This document shows positions 17,591 through 26,745 of a stretch of DNA of 64,000 nucleotides, one piece after another. Position 1 is the stretch's first letter. Each line of letters starts with the position of its first letter. Origin of the DNA: Neobacillus terrae (GTDB lineage Bacteria > Bacillota > Bacilli > Bacillales > Cytobacillaceae); assembly GCF_011393025.1 (NCBI RefSeq), contig NZ_JAAOEO010000003.1, positions 62,001-126,000 on the forward strand, in the 5' to 3' direction. Position numbers and translations under genes: made by a program. The notes under the pieces are model-generated. The model did not search any database. It was not told where the DNA came from and saw only the letters and a list, made by a program, of their open reading frames with translations.

Positions 17591-19114
17591 CTACTGATTT
17601 TGTAATTTCTTTTTGCTTCTATTTAAACGAGCTTTGAGATGTTCTTTAGCATAATGGTAGACTTTCTGTTCCATTAGAGAACCTGCAGTGAAATAAATCA
17701 GGAAAGTCATGACGGTTAAGAAAAAGGCAACACCAAAAACTGTTATATAGGATCCTGGATTTATATTAATAAATTCTGAAGTAAAAATAATAATAATAAA
17801 AACACAGGTATATACTAGCCATCTTTTTACGGTCTTTAATGGGCTGCGCCCTATTATATTTTTATTTGAATAGATAATAATATCAGTTGAACGGTACAAC
17901 ACTGCAAATAATGTACCAAGAAGCACCCCATAAATCCCCAATAATTTCACAAAGATTAAAGAAAACACAAGGTTAATCGCGGACTCTAAAATAGAACGAT
18001 ACTGTGTCTTTTTAAAGTGTCCAGCTATATTAATTGCATTATTCCCCGCGGATCGAGGATAAATTAATAATTTAATCGAAACAAATAATATTGGCAGCCA
18101 TTTATCAATGTAATTAATATCATCAATACCAGCTGTATATATTTTCATGAATGGAAGAACCAAGAGATAGGTAACGGTAAATAAAGAAAAGGCAAATGCC
18201 ATAAAATATACTTCATAAGCATCATATAATTTCAAAAACTTCTCTTTGCTATCATGAAAACTCTGTCCAAGAACAAATGTAATACTGCTGCTAACAGTAT
18301 TAATTATGTTATCTATTATACTAAACAGCATATTATACATAACATATACGCTTACTACCTTTAAGTTTGTGAAAACAGTAAGGATAAGAACATCTGTATT
18401 GCTAAATATTAAAGAAGAAAATTGATGTACTAATGCAGAGTTTTTCTGAGATATTGATTTGAAATTAGGCTTTACCGAAAGGTCTAGCCATTTATAGTGC
18501 CTGTTCATATAAATTTGAAAAATAATAATTTGAACTAATGACAAAATAAAAAAAGAAGCTTGAACAATAATTAAGTTATATCCGAGCATTAACAACGCAA
18601 TTTTTGCACCATTGCTTAATATATTTATTAGGGTGAGGATTGAGTTAACTACATAGCTTTTTCCCTCAGCAGTAAGAAGGATTCTATATTTACCTTGAAA
18701 GTAAAAGTTAAACGCTCCACCCAACCCAGTGAATAAAACTACCAGTATCATCGTTGTTTTATCTATATTTGAATTTACTACAAGCGGATATATTAATGAC
18801 AATACTACAACTGCAATAAAATAGATTATTCCTGTTTTTTTATAGTAGCGTGAGGTTGCCGCAATAATCTCATTTACTTCTTTTTTATCATCACTTGCTA
18901 CGGGCTTATACAACGCCTGTAGCGAAGCTGCTCCTACGCCTGCCTCCAAAAGAGATAAGTATACAATCATCTGGCTAGTTGAAGTCATTAACCCGTTTGC
19001 TTCCGAACCAAATTTCAACATTAATAGCCTTGGTATAAATATCCCAAGGCCAATTGTAACTAACTGACTTCCTATTCCAATTAATATGTTTAGAAAACTT
19101 CGTTTTGCATTCAT
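17591..19114 (-). CDS. Lipid-linked oligosaccharide flippase (Wzx/MATE-like)
   Basis: A 507-residue protein with 12-14 hydrophobic segments, of the polysaccharide transporter (PST) branch of the MVF/MOP superfamily. The start, RSFLNILIGIGSQLVTIGLGIFIPRLL, then FGSEANGLMTSTSQ is typical (shown in part). It should flip undecaprenyl-diphosphate repeat units across the membrane for the Wzy-like protein at 11505-12863. The ATG follows AAGGAG. It sits among GT2 and pyruvyl transferase genes. Confidence 0.85.
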   Translation of the reverse strand: MNAKRSFLNILIGIGSQLVTIGLGIFIPRLLMLKFGSEANGLMTSTSQMIVYLSLLEAGVGAASLQALYKPVASDDKKEVNEIIAATSRYYKKTGIIYFIAVVVLSLIYPLVVNSNIDKTTMILVVLFTGLGGAFNFYFQGKYRILLTAEGKSYVVNSILTLINILSNGAKIALLMLGYNLIIVQASFFILSLVQIIIFQIYMNRHYKWLDLSVKPNFKSISQKNSALVHQFSSLIFSNTDVLILTVFTNLKVVSVYVMYNMLFSIIDNIINTVSSSITFVLGQSFHDSKEKFLKLYDAYEVYFMAFAFSLFTVTYLLVLPFMKIYTAGIDDINYIDKWLPILFVSIKLLIYPRSAGNNAINIAGHFKKTQYRSILESAINLVFSLIFVKLLGIYGVLLGTLFAVLYRSTDIIIYSNKNIIGRSPLKTVKRWLVYTCVFIIIIFTSEFININPGSYITVFGVAFFLTVMTFLIYFTAGSLMEQKVYHYAKEHLKARLNRSKKKLQNQ

Positions 19115-19140
19115 GGTTTACTCCTTATAAATAAAAGAAT

Positions 19141-19168
19141 ATTGATCAAACCATTTTCTTTGATCAAT
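19141..19168 (-). terminator. Hairpin between pyruvyl transferase and flippase genes
   Basis: ATTGATCAAA and TTTGATCAAT form a perfect 10-base stem with an 8-base loop in the spacer before wzx. The following minus-strand sequence (ATTCTTTTA) is only moderately T-rich. It could be a leaky terminator or an mRNA-stabilising hairpin within the operon. Confidence 0.45.
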
Positions 19169-19196
19169 CTTCTGCACTTTCCCCAGTAGTTTAAAC

Positions 19197-20258
19197 CTAT
19201 TTGTTAATTCCAATAACTGAATCTATATATTGAAAATGGGCGATTGCTTTGTCTTTAATATCCTTCATATTATAGTTTACTTTACTATTATCGAGCAGGT
19301 GATCGGGGTTGATACCTTCCATGTCATTTAGCTCAATTAAATTAATATTTTCTAATTGTAAAAACTTTAGGGTGTTTTCAATCTTTGGATTATAATTTAT
19401 TGCTATTATCTTTTGATTAAACGTAATAGACAAAATCAGCGAATGGAATCTTGTAGTTAAAAAAGAACTACACTGTGCATAATCATTTAAAAAACGCTGG
19501 ATATTACCATCGTAATTTATTACTTCAATATTCTCTTTATCGCCTTCTATTTTGGATAATACCTTTTTAATAATGTTTAAATCATTAATTTCGTTTGAAT
19601 TTTGAAAGCTAAAAATTTTTACTCTCGAGTTTTTTTGAAGCCTTCCTACAATATCAGCCATCTTATTTTCATAATCAATGTTTTCTTTTCCAAAATCCAT
19701 AATAGAAACACCTATGCATTTCTCTTTTTCATCACTGTTATATTTCTGGTACGGTTCGGTATCGAAAGAGAACGCCATATCTGGATAGCTGTGAATATTA
19801 ATGTTTTTTTCATTAAGAATGCTAAAGGATTTTTCATCCCTTACAGACATATAATTCAAATTTTTAAAAAGGTATTTATAGGCAGTCAAATAGGAGGGAT
19901 TGGAATAAGGGCCAAAATTACAACCAATAATAGCCGTTTTTTTATTAAATAACTTAAAGGTACGAATCATTAAATATAGATTCAACCACTGCATCTTCCA
20001 ATTTGGAGGCTGTTGAAACATAGAACCACCTATCATGATATACATATCATAACTCTTTGCATTAATAAGTGCATGCTTTCGGTTAACACGATTAATTCTT
20101 GGATTATCGATAAAATTCTTAATTCTATCCTTACTTGGAGTAATAAAATCAAAATAGGCATCAGGGTAGCGATTGATTAGTATTTCTAAGAACAAATCAT
20201 CTCCAAAGTTATTGAAAAAATAAGCATCCACAGCAATCTTTTTATTATTGGTATACAT
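19197..20258 (-). CDS. Polysaccharide pyruvyl transferase family protein
   Basis: A 353-residue member of the CsaB/WcaK family, which adds a ketal-linked pyruvate from phosphoenolpyruvate to a sugar. Visible motifs are FNNFGDDLFLEILI at the N-terminus, IMIGGSMFQ, AIIGCNFGPYSNP, SVRDEKSF and the conserved TTRFHSLILS with its Arg-Phe-His. There are no membrane segments. It overlaps the upstream GT2 gene by 14 bases and precedes the flippase. This suggests the repeat unit is pyruvylated before export. Pyruvylated wall polymers can bind SLH-domain proteins, but no SLH gene is visible here. Confidence 0.85.
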   Translation of the reverse strand: MYTNNKKIAVDAYFFNNFGDDLFLEILINRYPDAYFDFITPSKDRIKNFIDNPRINRVNRKHALINAKSYDMYIMIGGSMFQQPPNWKMQWLNLYLMIRTFKLFNKKTAIIGCNFGPYSNPSYLTAYKYLFKNLNYMSVRDEKSFSILNEKNINIHSYPDMAFSFDTEPYQKYNSDEKEKCIGVSIMDFGKENIDYENKMADIVGRLQKNSRVKIFSFQNSNEINDLNIIKKVLSKIEGDKENIEVINYDGNIQRFLNDYAQCSSFLTTRFHSLILSITFNQKIIAINYNPKIENTLKFLQLENINLIELNDMEGINPDHLLDNSKVNYNMKDIKDKAIAHFQYIDSVIGINK

Positions 20259-21147
20259 TTTGTTTATTCTTCTCCCCTATTTTCCTCTTCAGGTAATTTC
20301 TTATTACAGTTATTCTACAAATACTTTTTAGTGTTTTTAGATAAAGGTACTTGTTTGCATTGGAATCGATAAATGCATTGCTTTTATCTGCAAACAATAG
20401 ATATTCGGCATATCTTTTGATAATTTTTATATCTCTCAGAAGACTTTTTTTGAAATGTATCTTTTTATTCCTGTATTTTAATAAAACCTCAAGCTCATAA
20501 AATTTCATTTTTTGGATATTACTCATCGTATTAGCCTCATGGACAATAACCTTGGCTCCACTGAGGCTTTTATCAAAGCAAATGTGGCAGTCTAATAAAC
20601 TTTCAATCCAAAAAACCCAGTCTTCACAGTACTCCATACCCTGAGGAAATAAAGAACATTTACTTTTCCTTAATAAAATAGAGTTAATTGGTATAGTATT
20701 TCCCACTAAAAGATTATCATACACATCTTCATTACAGTATGGCTCGAGATTGTTAATTACCTTACCGTTTTTGACATATTCTGTTGAACATTGGACTGCA
20801 TCGCAAGAAGAATTGGATTTTAAAATCTTCATTCCAGATGTTAATTTATTTTCATCCAGCAGGTCATCCGCATCCAAAAATTGTATCCATTCACCTTTTG
20901 CTTTTTGTAAGCCTATATTTCTAGCATTTGATCTTCCCTTTTGATCTGTATAAAAATATTTAACTTTCTCCGAGTTAAAAGAACTCACAATTTCCTTAGT
21001 ATTATCAGTGGATGCATTATCAACAATTATTATTTCGAAATTCTCATACGTTTGAGCCAAGCATGAAGCTATAGCTTGTTTAATAGTACCAGCACCATTA
21101 TAAACAGGTATAATAATTGAAATATCCGGATTAAGAATAACAGTCAA
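20245..21147 (-). CDS. Family 2 glycosyltransferase
   Basis: A 300-residue GT2 enzyme: ISIIIPVYNGAGTIKQAIASCL, IIVDNASTDNTKEI, KGRSNARNIGLQKAKGEWIQFLDADDLL (shown in part). The C-terminal region is basic and helical. The only TTG/GTG/ATG in frame near the start is a TTG directly abutting AGGAG, an awkward spacing; an in-frame TAG lies two codons upstream. It is the first gene of the 21147-16305 operon. Confidence 0.82.
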   Translation of the reverse strand: MTVILNPDISIIIPVYNGAGTIKQAIASCLAQTYENFEIIIVDNASTDNTKEIVSSFNSEKVKYFYTDQKGRSNARNIGLQKAKGEWIQFLDADDLLDENKLTSGMKILKSNSSCDAVQCSTEYVKNGKVINNLEPYCNEDVYDNLLVGNTIPINSILLRKSKCSLFPQGMEYCEDWVFWIESLLDCHICFDKSLSGAKVIVHEANTMSNIQKMKFYELEVLLKYRNKKIHFKKSLLRDIKIIKRYAEYLLFADKSNAFIDSNANKYLYLKTLKSICRITVIRNYLKRKIGEKNKQNVYQ

Positions 21148-21599
21148 CTCCTAATTTTAAAGGGCCTTATCAAAACTTAATTACCCTTCTTTGTGCTTTT
21201 TATATTTTATCGTATTAAAACAAAATTGCATAATTGTATTAATTAACAAATTCATTAGTACCCTTTTATCATTCCTGAATTTTTGATGCTTATTATTTTA
21301 CTTTCCTTCCAATTTTTAAGACCTTTCTCTTTTTTGAACGGCAATTAATAGGAGGACAGATTTCGGTTACTTACGTTTTTATTTTTAACATTAATATGAA
21401 GTAACTATCCTGTACTATCAAACATTTTATCAGTTTTTAGCTTGCGATAACATGACATGTATATTACTCAATTATTTTCAATTTCACTATATATGTATAA
21501 GACATATTATCAATTGGAAGTCAATTGCCACTTGCCAGATGTTAGGTTTAATTATACTATTAATTAGGTTTATATTTGCTTTTAATAGGGAGATGTAGT
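21148..21599. promoter_or_regulatory. Divergent intergenic region with putative promoter for the glycosidase gene
   Basis: About 450 AT-rich bases without a gene. On the plus strand TTGCCA (21532-21537) and TACTAT (21555-21560) are 17 bases apart, upstream of the gene at 21600. The minus-strand promoter for the 21147 operon was not located. Confidence 0.4.
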
Positions 21600-22649
21600 A
21601 TGGAACTACAAACTAGCAATACGATTTCTTTTTCCAGGAAGCAACTAAACAGGAAAGAAAAACGTCCACGTTTTTGGAAAGTTCTTTTTGTAATTTGTTT
21701 AATCCTCGTCCTTACAGGAGGCGTGTTTTTATATAGTACTAATCAAGGTCTTCAGATACGCAGAATGCTTTTGGGAACTGTGCTATCGAAATATCATCCT
21801 CAATACGAGAAATATATGGAGCTTTTACTCCCAAAATCTGAAATTGAGGCAATATATAACGAGAGAAATCATCCACATACTGTTCAAACCAAAATTGATA
21901 GAAATAAGGAGAAGCTTCATCCTGCCATATCATTATCAGACAAAATTAAAGTGGACACAATAAATACAATAAATTATACAGCTAAAATTATGATTATTCC
22001 TGACCCGACAACAGTACACATTGCAAGCACAAAAATGGTAGGGAAAGGCCAGCCACTTTCAGATTTAATTAAGGATAAAAAGGGGATTGCTGGAATTAAT
22101 GCGGGTGGTTTTTTAGATCCAAGCGGCAAAGGAAATGGCGGAGAAATGATAGGAATTGTAATAAGCAGCGGAAAAGTTCTTTCAGCCCCCTTGGGTGACA
22201 GAGATACCCCCTCACTTATTGGAGGATTTTTAAGCGATGGTCAATTTATTACCGGACAGTACTCAGCAAAAAAATTAATAAAGCTTGGTGTTACAGATGC
22301 AGTTAGTTTTGGACCCCAGTTAATTGTAAATGGTGAAAACATGGTAGGCCCAGCAGTTGATGGCGCATGGGGTTGGGCACCAAGGACAGCCCTCGGGCAG
22401 ACTAAAGACGGAAGCATTGTTATGATTATAACAGATGGGCGTTTTTACTGGGATAAAACTCACCGGGGCGCCTCAATGTCTGATATGGCTGAAATGTTTG
22501 AGAAATACGAGGTTGTTAATGCAATTGGAATGGATGGCGGAGGTTCTACTACCATGATTAAAGATGGCCAGCTATTATTGAAGCCAGCCACTAGTACACG
22601 AGTCGGAATGCGATATTTGCCGAATGCATGGGTGGTTATTCCACATTAA
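21600..22649 (+). CDS. Membrane-anchored phosphodiester glycosidase (NAGPA-like)
   Basis: A 349-residue protein with one N-terminal membrane helix (about 28-48) and an external phosphodiester glycosidase domain (NAGPA family). Motifs include GINAGGFLDPSGKGNGGE, VSFGPQLIVNG, APRTALGQTKDGSIVMIITDGR and the closing GMDGGGSTTMI (shown in parts). The family uncaps GlcNAc-phosphodiesters; Bacillus members act on wall polymers or phage-related substrates, but the substrate here is unknown. The ATG at 21600 follows GGGAG at about seven bases; an upstream TTG is less likely. It converges with the C39 gene. Confidence 0.85.
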   Translation: MELQTSNTISFSRKQLNRKEKRPRFWKVLFVICLILVLTGGVFLYSTNQGLQIRRMLLGTVLSKYHPQYEKYMELLLPKSEIEAIYNERNHPHTVQTKIDRNKEKLHPAISLSDKIKVDTINTINYTAKIMIIPDPTTVHIASTKMVGKGQPLSDLIKDKKGIAGINAGGFLDPSGKGNGGEMIGIVISSGKVLSAPLGDRDTPSLIGGFLSDGQFITGQYSAKKLIKLGVTDAVSFGPQLIVNGENMVGPAVDGAWGWAPRTALGQTKDGSIVMIITDGRFYWDKTHRGASMSDMAEMFEKYEVVNAIGMDGGGSTTMIKDGQLLLKPATSTRVGMRYLPNAWVVIPH

Positions 22650-22740
22650 AACCGTTAAAGCCCTTAATATCCCTTAATTATCCAACCATTTTATACAACG
22701 TTAGAAGTATTTTTTCATAACATCATGTGTAATATTATAA

Positions 22741-22770
22741 CAGGCTGCCACAATATAAAGTGGCAGCCTG
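22741..22770 (+). terminator. Hairpin after the glycosidase gene
   Basis: CAGGCTGCCAC and GTGGCAGCCTG form a perfect 11-base stem with an 8-base loop. The plus-strand tail ATTATGTTATT is only moderately T-rich, but the position fits a terminator. Confidence 0.6.
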
Positions 22771-22829
22771 ATTATGTTATTCAGATAACCAATCTATCAT
22801 CTAACTTTAAATAATATTGGATTTACCTT

Positions 22830-22860
22830 CAAAAAAGAAGGAAAGGGTTTGTCCCTTTCC
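22830..22860 (-). terminator. Terminator of the C39-type gene
   Basis: On the minus strand GGAAAGGG and CCCTTTCC enclose ACAAA and are followed by TTCTTTTTTG. Confidence 0.75.
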
Positions 22861-22870
22861 CAATGTATAT

Positions 22871-24538
22871 CTAATAGAAACTAACCGCCTGGCTGGAATA
22901 TTGTTTCCACCCACTAACAAACTGGCTAATTGGCCTCTTTTTGTTTTTTTGCCCATCAAGCGGGTCATTAAAATAAACATATTTGGAATCATATCCAGTT
23001 ACGAGAACCGAATGTTCCTTCATAGTAATGCGAATTGCTCCCCCTTGGGGAGTATACCAGGTCTTCCAATATTGGCTGGGTACTATATTGAACCAGCTGG
23101 TATTGATAACCCATACAGGATGCCCGGCAGAAACATAATCCAATACATTATTAAAGGATTGTCCGGATAAATTAATGATACGGCCCGGCAGGTATCGGAT
23201 TGCAAGCTCTGCAATAGGTTTGTTGTATACTCCAAATCCCGGTTTGCTAAAGGTAAACATATTTCCGACAAAGCCGAAGTTCGGATTTCCAAAATAATAC
23301 CTGCCATTTCTATATGTATAGGGTGTAGGATCCTTTTTAATAGCAGAAGCAAGGACCATTTTGTTCGTTTTAACTCCAGCAAAGTTTAGTAGCATTGTTA
23401 AACTAGTTACTTCACAGCCTCTTGGAAGCTCAGGCATTTGCTTGATAAGCGGGGCAGAAAGAACTACTTTTCCTAATCTAGCACGAGGCACGACAACAGC
23501 CCTGCTTTTCAAGCTTGCGTTCTTGCTTGCATCGGCTGCATATAAATCAAAAATTGTCCCTTTTGCTTGTAACGGCATTTTTAAAATAAAATTCCCCTTG
23601 CTATCAGTTCTTACCACTCCATAAGTTTTGTTATTCCTTAATAAATAAACAGTAGCCAAAGCCTCTGTTCTTCCAGAAATGCAAAAGGACTTATCCGATA
23701 CTGGAGAAACAACTGGCTTCAGCGGCGGAATTTTATCTAGTACCGTTACATAAACCACTCCACTGCTTCTTCCAACCCGGTCAACGATATATACAGAAAT
23801 CTTGGTTCCTTCTCCTAGCGGTTTTCCATTTTCCAATATGTATTCAAAAATTCCCGAAGCTCCAATTTTCACAAAATGTCTAATATTATTATAGATAAAA
23901 TATGCTGTACTATTGGGCTCAGCTTTTCCTAGAATGCTTATATCCTCATTTGAAACAGGATTAATAATAGGATTTCCAGGAGAAGGTGCAGCTTTAACAG
24001 TTATATAGACTATGCTTTTAACATTATCCTTAGTAGAAGTAACTTGAACCATAGATTGATATCTTAAATGGCTATCCGGTAAAAACTCAAATTCTCCCGT
24101 CCTACTATCTAAAGTCTTTAAAATTAATGGAACTTCATTAACACTAGCCACAATGTTGGAGCCAACTGGAACCTTCCCTTTTATAATCTGACTTTTATCA
24201 TTTACCTCCCCTGAAAGGGTTGCAGGATCGTAATTTACAGTAAAAGATTGGTCTTCTAAGGTAGGCCCTTTAAAATTTAAAACTAATTCACCAGCCGAAA
24301 TAGGTATATCAAAAATAGCCTGAAATTTATGTTCTTTTACATTCTCACTCTTTAGTAATTTCCCATCTCTTAATACTTCTACTGCCCCATCCTCGGCGTA
24401 TATGCCTGAAATTTGTTGCGAAGTTATCTCAACATCTGTTAACAAAGAACTTTGCATATCCGCTCTAATAATTAATCCAAGACTTTTATTAAAGAATATA
24501 CAGACTAAAAGCACAATAAGCAATACCATTTTTTTCAT
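22871..24538 (-). CDS. Secreted C39-like cysteine peptidase with Ig-like repeats
   Basis: A 555-residue exported protein. A signal peptide or anchor occupies residues 1-24. Residues about 30-345 hold repeated beta-rich modules of the bacterial Ig type (for example NPIINPVSNEDISILGKA and KPVVSPVSDKSFCISGR). The C-terminal 190 residues are a Peptidase_C39_2-type papain fold: the nucleophile Cys in LPRGCEVTSLTMLL, the active His in KEHSVLVTGYD and FNDPLDG as the third-residue region. Secreted proteins of this class are common in Bacillus and their substrates are mostly unknown. It is flanked by the phosphodiester glycosidase and LCP2, suggesting a wall role. Confidence 0.85.
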   Translation of the reverse strand: MKKMVLLIVLLVCIFFNKSLGLIIRADMQSSLLTDVEITSQQISGIYAEDGAVEVLRDGKLLKSENVKEHKFQAIFDIPISAGELVLNFKGPTLEDQSFTVNYDPATLSGEVNDKSQIIKGKVPVGSNIVASVNEVPLILKTLDSRTGEFEFLPDSHLRYQSMVQVTSTKDNVKSIVYITVKAAPSPGNPIINPVSNEDISILGKAEPNSTAYFIYNNIRHFVKIGASGIFEYILENGKPLGEGTKISVYIVDRVGRSSGVVYVTVLDKIPPLKPVVSPVSDKSFCISGRTEALATVYLLRNNKTYGVVRTDSKGNFILKMPLQAKGTIFDLYAADASKNASLKSRAVVVPRARLGKVVLSAPLIKQMPELPRGCEVTSLTMLLNFAGVKTNKMVLASAIKKDPTPYTYRNGRYYFGNPNFGFVGNMFTFSKPGFGVYNKPIAELAIRYLPGRIINLSGQSFNNVLDYVSAGHPVWVINTSWFNIVPSQYWKTWYTPQGGAIRITMKEHSVLVTGYDSKYVYFNDPLDGQKNKKRPISQFVSGWKQYSSQAVSFY

Positions 24539-24782
24539 TTATATGTATTACCTCCCAAAAATATTATATTGAAGGAATTGGATATTCACAACATAGAAAT
24601 TAATAAAAAATCTACTATTCTAATAAAAAAGCCCTAAAACTTTTATGTTCTTTTTTGCAGTCATCTGATAATCTAGTGATTAGATGTTAAATTTTTGTAT
24701 TTAATTAAAACCGCTAACTAAAATAGATTAGTTTATTTTTCTCTCTCAGAGTTTAATTCATAAAAATATGGAGGTTTATTCA

Positions 24783-25712
24783 ATGAGATCGCAAAAGAGA
24801 AAAAAGAAAAAATGGACTCGAATAACAGGAATTTTACTTTTAATCCTGCTTATAGCAGGTGGAGTATATGGATATTCAGTGCTTCATTCTGTTAAAAGTA
24901 CAGTTGAGACAATGCACCAGCCGATTGAACGTATTGCTCCCAAGAAACGCGCCGAACCATTAACCCTTTCAACCAAGCAGCCTTTTTCTGTTCTAATGCT
25001 TGGGGTCGATGAACGTAAAGGTGATAAAGGCCGTTCTGATACTATTATTATATTGACTGTTAATCCAAATAAGCATTCTGTGAAAATGCTAAGTATACCA
25101 AGAGACACCCGTACGGAAATTGTGGGCAAGGGAAAAGAAGATAAAATTAACCATGCATATGCCTTTGGCGGTGTACCAATGTCTATGGATACCATTGAAA
25201 AATTCCTTGATATTCCAATCGACTATTATATGAAAATTAATATGGAAGGATTCAAAGACATTGTTGATGCAGTGGGAGGAGTAACCGTTAACAATGATTT
25301 GGATTTTACCCAGGACGGAATTTACTTCCCTAAAGGCAGAATCAAATTAAATGGGGAAAAAGCCTTAAGTTTTACTAGAATGAGACATGAAGACCCAAGA
25401 GGTGATTTTGGCCGTCAATTAAGACAGAGGGAAATTATACAGGCAATCATTCATGAAGGAGCAAGCGTTTCTTCCTTAGCTAATTATAACAGCATTTTAG
25501 GTGCAATTGGAAAAAATGTGAAAACCAATTTAACCTTTGATGAAATGGTTGATATTCAAAAAAACTATAAAGATGCCGCTAATAATATCGAACAGATATC
25601 TATTCAGGAAAAGGGAACAATGATTAATAAAATTTATTATGGAATTGTCGCCCCTGAAGAAAAACAAAGAATCCAGAATGAATTGAAAAAGCATTTAGAA
25701 TTAAACAAATAA
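24783..25712 (+). CDS. LytR-CpsA-Psr (LCP) family ligase 2
   Basis: A 309-residue type II membrane protein with one helix (about 12-34) and an external LCP domain: VLMLGVDERKGDKGRSDTI, MLSIPRDTRTEIVG, KINHAYAFGGVPMS, INMEGFKDIVDAVGGV, FTRMRHEDPRGDFGRQLRQ. The ATG at 24783 has GGAGG eight bases upstream; an earlier ATG contains that site. It is nearly identical over long stretches to LCP3 (34542-35471), which implies recent duplication. It ends in a very strong terminator. The gene likely attaches one of the polymers made in this region to peptidoglycan. Confidence 0.93.
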   Translation: MRSQKRKKKKWTRITGILLLILLIAGGVYGYSVLHSVKSTVETMHQPIERIAPKKRAEPLTLSTKQPFSVLMLGVDERKGDKGRSDTIIILTVNPNKHSVKMLSIPRDTRTEIVGKGKEDKINHAYAFGGVPMSMDTIEKFLDIPIDYYMKINMEGFKDIVDAVGGVTVNNDLDFTQDGIYFPKGRIKLNGEKALSFTRMRHEDPRGDFGRQLRQREIIQAIIHEGASVSSLANYNSILGAIGKNVKTNLTFDEMVDIQKNYKDAANNIEQISIQEKGTMINKIYYGIVAPEEKQRIQNELKKHLELNK

Positions 25713-25748
25713 ACAAAAGCTGTCAGGATTATCCTGACAGCTTTTGTT
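25712..25748 (+). terminator. Terminator of LCP gene 2
   Basis: AACAAAAGCTGTCAGGA and its exact complement flank a 3-base loop, with the T-rich part built into the stem end. It is symmetric and may work in both directions. Confidence 0.85.
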
Positions 25749-26184
25749 TATGCTGCGTGTATTTATTTTGTTATGCCTGTTAAGAGAAAATGTATTAAGT
25801 ATTTCCTTAAGTAACGCCAGAGAATTGTCGAACCGCAGACTCTCTTACTCTAATACCTAAAGAAAAGGAAATTTCACAAAAAATTCATAGGAATAAATTC
25901 ATAAACGAAGAGATATAGAAGTTTTTTCCTTAAATTATAGTGTCTCGAAATCCCCTGCTACCATAGCAAAAACAATGATACCCATTGTTTTCTGTCCATC
26001 ATTTCCATTTTTAATATCATATTGATTCCAAAATAAAAATACCCACTACCAGAGCAATGGGTGCTTATATAAATTATGGAGGAGATACATAAAAGTATAT
26101 AAGGATGAGCTTACTTAGTTAAATATCCGGCTTTAATATCTTTCGACAACACAGAAGACCTAAAACAAGTAGGGTCAGTCCTAT
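25749..26184. other. Non-coding stretch, one weak terminator on the minus strand
   Basis: No open frame of note. At 26041-26062 ACCCA and TGGGT flank a GC-containing loop, and the minus strand continues ATTTTTATTTT, so it may terminate the small gene at 26243-26422. Nothing else was recognised. Confidence 0.4.
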
Positions 26185-26204
26185 TTAATCAAACGTTTGA
26201 TTAA
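26185..26204. repeat. 20-base perfect palindrome, copy 1
   Basis: TTAATCAAACGTTTGATTAA is a perfect palindrome with no loop, found again at 35540-35559. The next ten bases (CTAATTTTCG) are also identical in both copies. In copy 2 it overlaps the stop of the small gene. It resembles an operator for a dimeric regulator more than a terminator. Confidence 0.8.
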
Positions 26205-26242
26205 CTAATTTTCGGCAAAAAGAGCTAAATTAGATATGTTTT

Positions 26243-26422
26243 TTATTTTATGCCAGTTAGCTGAGTCAAATAAAGCAGCCCAACTGCTTTTTCTAAATGG
26301 TAAGAAGATTTAGCCTTCAACTTTGCTTTGAGCTTTTCACAAAGAGCGCCCTTAACTAGAGCGTTATTGTACCTATGTAAAAATAAGTGATAATGATACA
26401 TATATTTTGCAGCACTATTCAA
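26243..26422 (-). CDS. Small protein of 59 residues, paralogue of 35556-35765, C-terminus shortened
   Basis: A TTG start nine bases after AAAGGAGG opens a frame of 59 codons. Its product shares YHxHLFLxxYNxxLVxxALCExLKxxLxxKSxYHxEKAV with the small protein at 35556-35765. Past a TAA the sequence still resembles the paralogue (LFLPKIS against DFMSKIS), so this copy appears shortened by in-frame stops. The family is not one I recognise. The chain is basic, helical and soluble-looking. It converges with LCP2. No riboswitch is seen upstream of this copy. Confidence 0.6.
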   Translation of the reverse strand: MNSAAKYMYHYHLFLHRYNNALVKGALCEKLKAKLKAKSSYHLEKAVGLLYLTQLTGIK

Positions 26423-26673
26423 TTACATTAACCTCCTTTTAATCACATAAACAGATCCAACTTTCAACTGGTTCAAAGTCAGTTTTTGGGCAAAAGAGCT
26501 TTTAATAAAGTGCTATTTTATAAATTTGTTTTATTAGCCGCATTAAAACAACAAACTAATTTTAGTCTTGCAATTATTATTTTTTTTATTAAAAAAATAC
26601 CCCGCTATATTATTATAGGTTTTCACCAACCTTGGTTTTCAGTTGAAATAAAGGTGGGTTAGAGTATTTACTA
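26423..26673. other. AT-rich divergent spacer, no gene seen
   Basis: It separates the minus-strand small gene from the plus-strand acyltransferase. GAAAACC occurs twice near 26620-26640 around an ACCAACCTTGGT inverted repeat. No function can be given. Confidence 0.4.
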
Positions 26674-26703
26674 TTGATAAAAAAAGTCGAATTTTGTTAC
26701 AAT
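26674..26703 (+). promoter_or_regulatory. Putative promoter of the acyltransferase gene
   Basis: TTGATA (26674-26679), an 18-base spacer and TGTTACAAT, an extended -10 ending at 26703, lie about 43 bases before the start codon. Confidence 0.5.
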
Positions 26704-26745
26704 TAAGTTAAATCTAATAATTATATATTATGGAAGGAAAAGACT

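Noticed and set aside
22741..22770. Perfect 11-base inverted repeat considered as an operator
   Set aside because: Its place between two convergent gene ends makes a terminator the simpler reading, despite a weak T tail.
26423..26673. Possible second c-di-GMP riboswitch before the 59-residue gene
   Set aside because: None of the aptamer blocks (GACGCAAAGC, GAAA loop, CTGCCGA) is present.
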